Origin: Dryocosmus kuriphilus
Taxonomy: Eukaryota > Arthropoda > Insecta > Hymenoptera > Cynipidae
Assembly (NCBI GenBank): GCA_038277395.1
Contig: CM076192.1
Location: 17,212,299 to 17,276,298, forward strand
Reading direction: 5' to 3'
DNA: 64,000 nucleotides
Shown: positions 54,458-64,000 of the stretch, piece after piece
Layout: each line of letters begins with the position of its first letter
Numbering within the stretch: position 1 is the stretch's first letter
Translations under genes and position numbers: made by a program
The notes under the pieces: generated by a model
The model's input: the letters and a program-made list of their open reading frames with translations, nothing else
Databases searched by the model: none
What the model was told of the DNA's origin: nothing

Positions 54458-55978
54458 TTGCTAAATCTAGGTACTTGCAATTACATCTATTCTCGAGTCT
54501 CGTCATTCCAAAGCCTCATAAGACTAACAGCTTATTTCTTACGTGGGAAGAACTTAAAGTCTCACAGAAATCGTCCACTCACGTGTCGGGAACTGATAGA
54601 TGCAGAGCATCGAAGAGTGGCAATGACGCAACGGGAAAGATTTCCAGAGGAAGTCAAACTTCTCGCGACCGCACGAGAACCGGTACCCGATCAGATCACC
54701 GTCTCGTATCGAAAGCCTACTAAATTCGATGAACTAAATCCTTTTCTCGATGAGTACAATCTCATTCGCGTGGGTGGTCGTTTAAAGAAATCACAGTTAA
54801 TTTATAACAAAGATCATCCTCTTCTATTACCTAGCAAGCATCCGATCACAGATTTCATTATCCGCGAATATCACAAGGATAATAAGCACTCAGGTATTCA
54901 ATCCACCTTATACACTCTTAGGGAAAAATTTGGGATTTTGAACGGTAAAAATCAGATCAGAAAGATAGTTAAGCATTGCGTAGAATGTAGTAGACAGAGA
55001 CCCAAAATAATGCAGGCTCAGATGGCAACCTTGCCTGAAGTCAGAGTGACTGAAGCTCTAGCTTTCAGTCGTACGGGCGTTCATTTTTTCGGACCCATCC
55101 TCATAAAATAAAAGAAAGATCGCAATAGAAGTTTTATTAAGATCCATGGGTGCGTTTTCATATGCATGTTATCTAAAGCGGTGCACATCGAGGTCGCAAC
55201 CGATCTTTCCACAGAAGGTTTCTAGGCAGCTTTACGTAGATTTGTCAGTCGTAGAGGCATCCCAGAACACATGTGTTCCGATAACGAGACGAACTTCGTG
55301 GGGGCCAGCAAGGAGCTTCATGAAAATTATGACTTACAAGATACCGTGGAATTCAAACAAGCGATAGGATATTTTGCAATGTCAAAAAGAATTGAGTGGC
55401 ACTTTAATCCACCTCTATCCCCTCATTTCGGTGGTCTCTGGGAAGCAGCCGTTAAGAGCTTCAAACATCACTTAAAACGCATATTGGGAGATCAAAAACA
55501 AACGTATGAACAAATAAACACCCTGTTGATCGAAATCGAAGCGATTCTTAACTCGTGATCATTATACGCTCTTTCAGCTGACCCTAACGACCTTTTGGCA
55601 ATAACTCCTGCACACCTCTTAATCGGTAGAACCTTCAATTTCTTACCAGAACAAAACTTTGTTTCAGTGCCTGAAAACCGACTCTCAACCTACAATTTTA
55701 TCACCAAGGCTCGCCAGGATTTCTGGAGCAAATGGAATAAAAACTACCTGAATGAACTACAAACTCGCCAAAAGTGGCACAAATCAATTGATGAACTGAA
55801 GGTCGGTTCCGTCGTCATCCTTATCGATGACAATCTGGGATTTGCACGTTCGCCACTGGGTGTGATCGTCGAACTATATCCATGGAGCGACAACATCGCA
55901 AGAGTAATCAACGTGAAGACCGCAACTGGCATCTATAAACGAAACTTGACGAAACTTTGCTTTTTACCAACCGCGTAA
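54458..55978 (+). pseudogene. Bel/Pao integrase and C-terminal domain
   Basis: Same frame as the RNase H. About 54700-55000 is the HHCC-type zinc domain: YHKDNKHSGIQSTLYTLREK and IVKHCVECSRQRPK. The catalytic core starts FSRTGVHFFGP, where the family normally has Asp; here it is His. A TAA (55109) follows shortly and a TAG lies near 55223. CSDNETNFVGA holds the second catalytic Asp, and FGGLWEAAVKSFKHHLKR the Glu. After a TGA at 55556 comes the C-terminal region (ITPAHLLIGRTF; DFWSKWNKNYLNELQTRQKW; the DUF5641-like end VGSVVILIDDNL), closing at 55978. The lost Asp and three stops make it inactive. Confidence 0.85.
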
Positions 55979-56368
55979 CAATCCCTCGCGTGGGAACTTG
56001 AATTATTTTCGATTAGAGTCACACTTGTACATTTGTAGATACGTTACTATTTCTAGTCTTCGAAGTTACACTTGACCAACTGGTCTGATTAGAGTCAAAC
56101 CTGTAAATATTCTGTAAATATGTTAAGGAACAACATCGTTCGTTGTCAAGCAATGTCAGTTCATTGTGATAAGATCACCAAGGTTCGTTGGAACAGTCTT
56201 CCAGAAGAAGCTGATTCTATTAGTTTAAGTCTTGATTATCATTCAGTATTCATTTAGCTTTACTCGTTGAAATTAGTTTTTTTTTTTAGACAAACGTTTC
56301 TCAATTGTATTTATGTTGCATCCAACACTGCTTCGTTATTCAAGTGTAATGTAAATCACTTTGTAGCT

Positions 56369-56381
56369 TGGGCCGGGAGCA
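56369..56381 (+). promoter_or_regulatory. Polypurine tract of Bel/Pao element
   Basis: GGGCCGGGAGCA directly precedes the right LTR's TG, the expected position of the plus-strand primer. It is not a pure purine run (CC inside), so confidence is moderate. 55979-56368 upstream is untranslated without other features. Confidence 0.5.
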
Positions 56382-57080
56382 TGTTCCGTCGTCACAATAA
56401 TTCGTTGTGAACCGGCCTTTAGAGTATCAAATCTACGCGCGAATTTAGACTCGTCAAGTGCTTTAGTGAGAGAAAGGAAGTGCTCCTGCGCATGAGCGGT
56501 GTTGACTCCTCGCGCAGTCTATCTGAATCGAACATACTTCACAGGAGCTCTTGTGTGCGTCCATGTTAAAAATCTCTATTTTTCTGTTCTCACCTAGAGG
56601 ATAGAAACCGTTCGACCTGGTTCGATCGGAGATCCCTTGCTGGATCAACAGCGCCATCAGTGCATATCTCTATTTTTCTATTCTCACCTCGAGAATAGAA
56701 ACTGTTTGACCTGCTTCGATCGGAGATCCCTAGCTGGATCAATACCTTACAAAATCAAACCGCGGACCGCGTGCGCGATGCCAACGCCGGTTTTTGTGTC
56801 TCTCTTCAGTCTTCAATGTTAGTGCTCGGTTGTTGGTTTCAAGAAAAACGTGTATTTCTAATAAAGGGGGTTTTTTATGCCTCTCGTAGCCTTTTTACCT
56901 AAAATGATGTGTGTTTATTAAACCTTCTGTTTCCTATAACTGAATTTAATCTAGCTCTTGAATTCAGGGTTTAATCTTCTCATTCATTCTCAAGGGTCAA
57001 TGAACAATTTTTTTAAAATACATAAAAAACAGTAACTAGGTGGTTGAACCGTTTCTGGCAAAACCATCCACAAGACTACA
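56382..57080 (+). repeat. 3' LTR of Bel/Pao element
   Basis: 699 bp, TGTTCCGTCGTCACAATAA to CACAAGACTACA, followed by the GTAAA duplication. Differs from the left LTR by scattered substitutions and small indels, for example one extra T in the GGGGGTTTTTTATG tract. Confidence 0.9.
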
Positions 57081-57085
57081 GTAAA

Positions 57086-57299
57086 TATAAAAACGATTTT
57101 GAAAAGGTTGTGCTACAAATTAGACAACAGAATTATTCACAGTAAATGAAAACTTAAAAAATATATCCAGCATAGCAGTAAGTATGCAATAGTTTTTCTA
57201 TTACTCAATATTGTACAATTCTTTTATGAAGTTAAATTTGAGGCGATTTTTATGTGTAATAAATACTTGTTTAAAAAATGTAATTTTCCAAAAAATATA

Positions 57300-57358
<59 letters not shown>

Positions 57359-60300
57359 TTTTTTTCACCCACGCCCATTTTGGCTATTATAAGTTTTAGA
57401 GTTTCTAACTGATTGTCTAACGCTTGTAATTGTTGAGTGTAAGATTTTAATTATTCTATTTATTTACAACCTCCACCTCCCCCTCCTCACTAAATATAAA
57501 AACCATTTTGAAAAGGCTATGCGTTAAATTATATATCAGAATTACTTAGAGTAAACGAAATTCAAAAAAATGGACTCAGCATAGCACTAAGAATGCAATA
57601 GTCCTTTCTATTACTCAATATTGTACAGTTCCTTTAATATGTTAAATTTAAAGTAATTTTTAAGCGTAATAAGTATTATTTATGAAATATACTTTGAATT
57701 GTACTCTACCTTTTAATTCCTTTCACTCACACTCACTTTCGTTGTCATAAAGATGCAAGAGACTCATCTCAGTTTTAGAATTTCTAACTGATGGTTTAAG
57801 GCTTGTAATCGTTGAGAACAAAATTTTGAGTATTTTATTTAAGTATAACGTCCTCCTCCTCCTCCTCCTCCTCTTCTGTAAATATTTATGAACAAGTTTG
57901 GAGAAAAGAGGTATTTATGACAACATTTTTCTTTAGTTTTGTCATAATTTTGTCTTGTATATTGCAACATTTTTTTCACACTGCGTACTGCACGCTTTTA
58001 AACGCACAAATCTTCAGCAATAGTTCCAACTATAAACTCTTTCATTCATTTAAACTGCTTCATTAAAGATATTGATCGGTGTACAGGTTAAGTTCTTTCA
58101 ATACAATAAATGTAGAGTTTGGAATTAAAATGGGAAGTATGAGTCCTTTAATGAAGCTTGCTCAACTGACACCAAATCAGCGTCATACTAGAAACCAAAG
58201 TGGAAATTAAAATGTTCAGATTTAATAACTCTTTCATCCACTGCACCATATAGTATAGTATAGTATGGTATATTGTAGTCAGCTTGACTGTTTATAACTT
58301 CAGGTTTATTTTACGAGAATTCACACTCTATTCCATGCCTGAAAATTACATCATTCTTATGTACGTTACCATACGTTTATATTTGCATTAGACCATCCTC
58401 TCTTCATTGATCAACGATTTTAAGTAACCTATTCCTTATCGATTCACACTTCGATTTTTATTGGTAAACACACTATTTAAATATTTTAAAACTATGTTAT
58501 AGCATTTGAGGAATATGTTGTAATATTTTTAACGTATTTCGTAAAACATAAGACTTATGTTGATCGGTCTTGATTTTATCAGTAAATTAAATGTTTATAT
58601 ATTCCATAAGTATGCATCATTTATCTCTAGTTATTTCTTCGCTTTTTCATTAACTAATTCCTTAGTGGATTTCCTTTCATATTTTCTAACAAGAAGCTGA
58701 CGCTATATTTTCAAAGAATTAGTCAAAACCCTAAGTCTAACATTGGTTTGGTCTAACATTTATAAGCAAATAATTTTTTTAAACATTTCATAATAATGCT
58801 TTTCTCATCTAACATCATCTCTCTACTAATTCCTTAGTGTTTTTCCTTTGATCTTTACTAATAGACGATTTTCAACAGTTATTAAATAAAATTATATTGT
58901 AGTAGTTTATCTACAAAAGTGTAATACCAAGAGTTATTTAAACATGACACACTTATTTTAATATCTAAAATCATGCAACGCAATGAGAAATGTTAAAATC
59001 ACATTATTGAATATCTCTAATAAATATGTAGGAAAGACTTTGAATTATTTCTGCATATTCTGAACTGCATAATTGATCTTCTGATTATTTTTTTATTTAG
59101 CATTGACATAAACCCTTTTTCCCAAGAATCATATCATTAACATTACAAAATTTCAAAATGTGCTTGAGATACTTGTAAAATGTTTGAAATAATTGCAATC
59201 ATTATTGAAATAGGTGGGACTGCGACATTATTAAATAATATTTTTGGTATTTTTAGTATCTGCTCAATAAATATAAACATGTTTTTGAGAAATCTTATAC
59301 GTCTAGTTGAATAGCAGAATTATTTACAGTAAATTAAATAATAAATATTGAATTAATTAGTTTATACATTCCATAAGTATGCATCACTCATCTCCATTTA
59401 TTTCTTTTGCTTTTTCGCTAACTAATTCCTCAGAGGATTTCCCTTGGATATTTCCCAACACGAAGCTGATGTCACATTTTCAAAGAATTGGTCAAAAACG
59501 TAAGTCTAACATTGGTTGGGCTTAAAATTTATAAGCAAATAAATTGTTTAAACATTTCATAGCTGTCCTTCACTCATCTAACTTCATCTCTTTATTAATT
59601 CCTTAGTGTTCTTCCTTTGATCTTTACTAAAAGATGATTTACAACAATCATTTAATAAAATTATATTGTAGTAGTTTATCTTGAAAAAGGAGTAGTTTTC
59701 CTTGAAAGGAAGCACTTTAAATTATTTCTATATATTATGAACTGTAAAACGTCTCTTCTAATTACTTTTCTATTTTGCATGGACAAGAACCCTTTTTCCC
59801 AAGAATCATATTATTAACATTAAAAAATTTCAAAATGCGCTTGAGATACTTGTAAAATGTTTGAAATAATTGCAATCATTATTAAAATAGGTGGGACTGC
59901 GACATTATTAAATATTTCCAGTATTTTTATAAGATTCTCAATAAATATATACATGTTTTTGAGAAAGTTTATACATTAAATTGAATAGCAGAATTATTTA
60001 CAGTAAATGCAATAAGAAATATTGAATCAATTAGTTTACACATTCCGCAAGTATGCATCACTCATCTTTATTTATTTCTTTTGCTTTTTCGCTAACTAAT
60101 TCATTAGGGGATTTCCCTTTGATATATTCTAACAGGAAGCTGACATCAAATTTTCAAAGAATTGGTCAAAAACGTAAATCTAACATTGGTTAGGCATAAA
60201 ATTTATAAGCTTTATAAAATTTCGAACAATTATTTAATAACATTATATTGTTGTAGTTTATCTTGAAAAAGAAGCAGTTTCCCTTGAAACGAAAGACTTT

Positions 60301-61905
60301 GAATTATTTCTGCATATTGTGAACTGTACAATTGCTCTTCTAATTATTTTTTTATTTACCATGTACATGAACCATTTTTCCCCAAGAATCATATTATTAA
60401 CATTACAAAATTTCAAAATGTGCTTGAGATACTTGTAAAATGCTTTATCAGAATCTTCTTTAGTCTATCTATCATAAATTCCCATGAAAAAAAAATATAT
60501 ATACCTTCAAATAAGTTAATGCATCTGAACATCCACTCAACGCTCTTATCTTTTTCACAGCATATTATATTAAATATTGGTGTCATACTTGCTATGCAAA
60601 AATGTTTAATCTTGATATGTATTGAGAGAATATTCTTGCAACGTGGTAAATTAATAATAGCTTTTTAGTTTATTGATATGGTCAGTAAAACAAAACAACA
60701 GATCAATGTAACCCTAGAAAACTCTTGGAAATACTTTTGTAAGCTAAAATATAAGCGTATAAATTCCTTCAATAACTTTGGGTCTTGGAATTTACTTAAT
60801 ATCTGATTTCCTGCCTGCACGTGACCTCATGTGACTTGCGTGATCGAACCCTCGGTTAGTGTTGATGCATCATGAGTCAATGGTTTCATGATCACTCGCA
60901 AGTATAGTAGAATAATATGAAACAGAATAATAGCATCACTCTGAAATACTGAAATACCTCCAACAGGCGTCGAAAAAACGTACGGTTTCTGTAGCTAGGA
61001 TAATATATGCCCACTGTGAAAAGAATTATACATGATTTTGCACGTGTGCGACTTGCTTGATAAATTTTAGTGCAACACATTAGGGGGCAATAATTATATC
61101 GATTTTTGATTATTATAAAAATTTAAGAGACTCATCTTGGGCTTAGAGTTTCTAATTGACGTTTATGAAATGTATCTTTTAAAATTTATATCTACTTTTT
61201 CATTTCTTTCACTCACACTCATTTTGGTTATTATAAAAATGTAAGAGACTCATTTCACTTTTAGAGCTTCTAACTGGCGGTGGCTGGAAACAGAAATAAT
61301 GCATTTGAAATAATTCCAATTGAAATAGGACAGGCTAGCATTATTAAATAATATTTTTAGTATTTTTAATAGCTCCTCACTAAATATAAACATGTTTTTG
61401 AGAAACCTTATATATCAAGTTGGATAGCAGAATTATTTACAGTAAATCAAATAAAAAATATTGAATCAGTTAAATCGTACATTCCATAAGTATGCGTCAC
61501 ATATCTCGGATATTTTTAGTGACAAATTCCTCAATAAGTCTTCCTATGTTTTATAGAAAAAAGGGTTTCTTTATAATCAAGTTAGATACGTCTAGACACG
61601 TTTGTAGCCTAGTTGATAAATTTTACTATGACACACTGGGATAGCAACAAATCATATCGATTAGCTTGCATATCAACACATTCCATAACCATGCATCATA
61701 CATACCTCTGAATATTTCTCGGATACTTTTAATGACATATTCCTCAATAAGTCTCCCTATTTTTTATAGGACAAAGATTCCTTTTAATCAAAATTAGACG
61801 CGTTTAGACACGTTTGTGGCCTACTTGGTAAATTTGATTGTAACGCATCAAGGAAGCAACAAATTATATCAAATAGTAATGGCTCAGTTCATCTCTTGAG
61901 TATGC
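57086..61905. repeat. Right arm of giant palindrome, outer segment
   Basis: Inverted copy of 31075-35149. The tandem structure is clearest here. Units with CATAAGTATGCATCA then TCTCTAGTTATTTC or variants recur near 58610, 59370 and 60050 (spacing 680-760 bp). A second unit class (CTCCTCACTAAATATAAAAAC ... TTACTCAATATTGTACAGTTC) recurs at about 57085 and 57485 (400 bp). Echoes of the central gene's tail occur near 59180, 59860 and 61290. A TA microsatellite at about 57308-57353 interrupts one unit. Confidence 0.75.
57296..57354. repeat. TA microsatellite
   Basis: About 25 copies of TA inside the palindrome's right arm. It produces a repetitive Ile-Tyr open frame that is not a gene. Confidence 0.9.
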
Positions 61906-61979
61906 GCTGTAAAATTCTTTCCACATAATTACTCTATTGTAATTCTATAATGTCACTCAGATTCTTCTTGAAAATTAGC

Positions 61980-61982
<3 letters not shown>

Positions 61983-62068
<86 letters not shown>
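61983..62068. repeat. GA microsatellite at palindrome edge
   Basis: About 42 copies of GA just outside the right arm, followed by a G-rich run. A much shorter, interrupted GA tract (31057-31080) sits at the other edge in the same plus-strand orientation. Confidence 0.9.
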
Positions 62069-62078
<10 letters not shown>

Positions 62079-62639
62079 GGGGGGGAGGGGGAGTAGAGAG
62101 TTGCTTACGCAAAATTCACGTTTAACAATTGCGCATTATCATTAATGACGTCAAAATGAACATTCTAGTTGCTTAGCACAGCTGGCTCTGGATGTCGGTA
62201 ACGGTCGGGAACAGGAATCTGTGGCTAGAGTCGGCCTAGTACATGTACTTATTTTCAGTAGTTTTATTATAATCAGAATAATTTGTTGCTACATTCATGT
62301 TACTTTTATCAGCTTTTAGAAATAATGAGTCATCGTGTTCAATTTTTTTCGTCATCATCATTTAAATTTTTGACAGAATTTTCTATGATAGCAATGATAT
62401 TGTTCACAGGAACTTTTGAGTAGGGTGCGGACCTCCAGAATTGTTTCCAAGTGCTAAAACTTTTGCAGCCTCATCTGGGATATTGATATTTGATATATTT
62501 TTAAAACATTTGTTGACTCTAAAACCTTTAACATTTTAAAGGATTTCTGTTTTTCGATTTTTTAATAAATTGAACTTTCTAATACAATTAGTATCTTTGA
62601 CGTAGCGTAAGTTATATAAACTTCTTTCTTGCGAATAGA
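62069..62639. other. No gene seen
   Basis: AT-rich DNA between the GA tract and the decayed Transib. No coding signal. Confidence 0.4.
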
Positions 62640-64000
62640 AAAGTGTATGGCTTTAATCATCACGTACGGTACGAGGTAAATGTGATTTGAAAAACTTTGA
62701 ATTTGTGTCTAGGTATTTGATATTCTTTCGATCGGAACCGACTGATAATTTGTGTCCTAAATGCTTATTCTTGGCTACTCGTAAAATTTTACTTGTAATA
62801 AATTTATGAAAGTGTTTTAAATCTTTATTACGAGCTTTAGCTGCCTCTCAGAATACTGTCCAATTGAAAGATGAAAATCTTTCACTACTTTCGCTCCGTG
62901 AAACAAAATTTTGTGAAGAGAAGCAGGAATATACCGGGGGTATAAGCATATGAAAAGTTGTGCTGTCTCATATGTGTACTTTTCAAAATCATGTAAACTA
63001 GTTGTTTCTCCGCTAGCTAACCTCTCCAAGTTATAAGCGAAGCCTTCAGTTAGTTGCTTATCAGCCCCAGTATATAAGATGCTTGGTCAGGATCTGCAAA
63101 AAATCTTCTCGCAGTATATCCAACATTTGAATTTCCTAGACCTTGCTTTGAAATTTCCACTATCAAACCAGTTTTCATCCTAAAAGCTTGATGTATACAC
63201 ATTTTAGCAGTTATCATATTTTCCATGTGCTCAGTCCTTTTTACTCATCATGTACGAAAATCGATGCGATGGGCAATGTGAAGAAAACAGGCCTAAAAGC
63301 AGCTCCATGCATGCAAAGTTGAAAATCAAAATTGGAAGTTGCTTGCGTTTTCTTGTTTCTCTTTCACTCTATGCAAATCGTTCACCTACTCGGGCTTAGC
63401 TCCATATATGTGACAAGCTACTGCAGAACGGTATTTCAGTGAGAGTCTGGCAAACTTTAACATTCATGATTGTCAACTGCATGTCAGCATTTACTACAAG
63501 AATGCTTGTATCTGTTCCGACTTTTGTTGGCTTCAGTTCTTTAATTTCTTTCTTAATGGATGAAACCACTGAAATAGTTTTTTCTTTCGTTTCCGGTGAA
63601 CAATTGTATTGTATTAGCCTGCAATACATTGATGATGAAGGGTGTCAGTTTTGCCATATTAATATGTTTCAGTGTCTTCTAAACATAATTCTAGTTGCAC
63701 CATTGATATGATAGGACTATCGAATTTTTCTTTACGCGGGTCAAATCCTGAGGTGTCATCACACACATACTTTAATCGTTCTGTCAGAAAACAAGCCCGT
63801 TTACTTGATACTTCCGGAAGATTAATACTGCGGTCTTTATTTAATCGAGTTACAGTGTTGTCTATTAGGGGTTGAATGGTAATTTTAGCCCTCTTTCTGT
63901 TACTGTCATCGATTCAGGATAACCCTGTTTTTTCTCTGCAACTAAGTCATAGTGTGCACGGGAGGTATCAGCGATTCTCTGTTTTGATTGAATCTGAATG
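62640..64000 (-). pseudogene. Second Transib-type transposase, heavily decayed
   Basis: Minus strand, running off the window end. From 64000 downward: QGYPESMTVTE matches CYPEGITVTETS upstream of the other copy's core. ITIQPLIDNTVTRLNKD follows after one slip. At 63629-63396, MQLTIMNVKVCQTLTE covers the second catalytic site, where Asp is Asn. STLHAW follows a stop near 63300. TARRFFADP is at about 63080. At 63029-62817 there is LYPRYIPASLHKILFHGAKV with the zinc-type His pair; then the expected Glu of EARNK is replaced by Lys (AKARNKDL after a slip). At least two catalytic acids are lost and there are many stops. It differs substantially from 17904-21511, so it is an older or different subfamily. 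Confidence 0.75.

Larger units (their letters stand above)
49062..57080 (+). mobile_element. Bel/Pao LTR retrotransposon (inactive)
   Basis: 8.02 kb on the plus strand. LTRs at 49062-49759 and 56382-57080 begin TGT and end ACA. The 5-bp GTAAA is duplicated (49057-49061 and 57081-57085). A primer site starting TGG follows the left LTR, and a purine tract (GGGCCGGGAGCA) precedes the right LTR. Gag, protease, RT, RNase H and integrase lie in Bel/Pao order, originally one long frame. Env is absent. The LTRs look highly similar but the coding frame has about eight stops and at least one frameshift, so the element is dead. Confidence 0.9.
31075..61905. mobile_element. Giant inverted-repeat element (palindrome) with nested insertions
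   Basis: Left and right halves are inverted copies over kilobases. For example 31740-31930 (TTTCTTCGACGCATCTTGAA ... ACGCAAGTCACATGAGGTCA) pairs with 60800-60990, 33700-34200 with 57770-58330, 43560-43740 with 45310-45490, and 42980-43160 with 48820-49000. After removing later insertions (34300-34935, 35150-42822, 45859-48816, 49062-57080) each arm is about 5-6 kb and the whole about 12-13 kb. GA microsatellites lie just outside both ends (31057-31080 and 61983-62068). The arms are built from degenerate tandem units. The unique centre (44145-45135) holds one broken gene. Mobility is inferred from structure; no terminal duplication was established. Confidence 0.75.

Noticed and set aside
57211..57399. 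Ile-Tyr repeat frame
   Set aside because: TA microsatellite translated.

Overview
This window is insect-type nuclear DNA: AT-rich, repeat-rich and without one recognisable host housekeeping gene. Several introns with GT/AG borders can be read inside transposon genes. The mix of families (R1/LOA-like LINEs, Penelope-like elements, Bel/Pao, a Gypsy-type non-autonomous LTR element, Transib, a Crypton-like fragment and many foldback elements) is typical of an insect, possibly a hymenopteran. That placement is inference. Nearly every supportable gene belongs to a mobile element, and most are broken.

Layout. 1-1804: minus-strand, internally deleted LINE with an intact ORF1. 3923-6716: foldback element with about 154-bp tandem modules in each arm and a GCGCGAAGCGCG-rich core. 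7560-8874: near-perfect hairpin element bounded by TTAA. 9005-9830 and 11365-11870: further foldbacks. 13015-13255: Penelope scrap. 13319-21879: minus-strand LTR element with no pol and a Lys-tRNA-type primer site, whose upstream LTR is split by a Transib transposon (17904-21511). The Transib has a CACAGTG end, a 5-bp target duplication and a RAG1-like core keeping all three catalytic acids. 24426-25400: minus-strand decayed multi-exon gene. 26239-27966: second half-LINE, inserted at the start of a Crypton-like recombinase exon (27968-28317). 29690-31050: Penelope-like RT fragment.

31075-61905 is one very large inverted repeat. Each arm is about 5-6 kb once later insertions are removed, and each is built of degenerate tandem units. 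The arms meet around a roughly 1-kb unique centre holding a broken minus-strand gene (zinc finger, acidic stretch, C-terminal tail), and pieces of that tail recur through both arms. Into the palindrome went a 7.7-kb composite (a Penelope-like element itself split by a 4.9-kb LINE with 15-bp target duplications), a 3-kb TA-flanked inverted-repeat element (45859-48816) and an 8-kb Bel/Pao retrotransposon (49062-57080, LTRs about 698 bp, duplication GTAAA). 62640-64000: a decayed second Transib on the minus strand.

The elements do not form a pathway. They are a stratified record of insertions whose order can be read from what interrupts what. The two most interesting objects are the RAG1-like Transib with a catalytically intact core, and the giant palindrome around an unrecognised zinc-finger gene.
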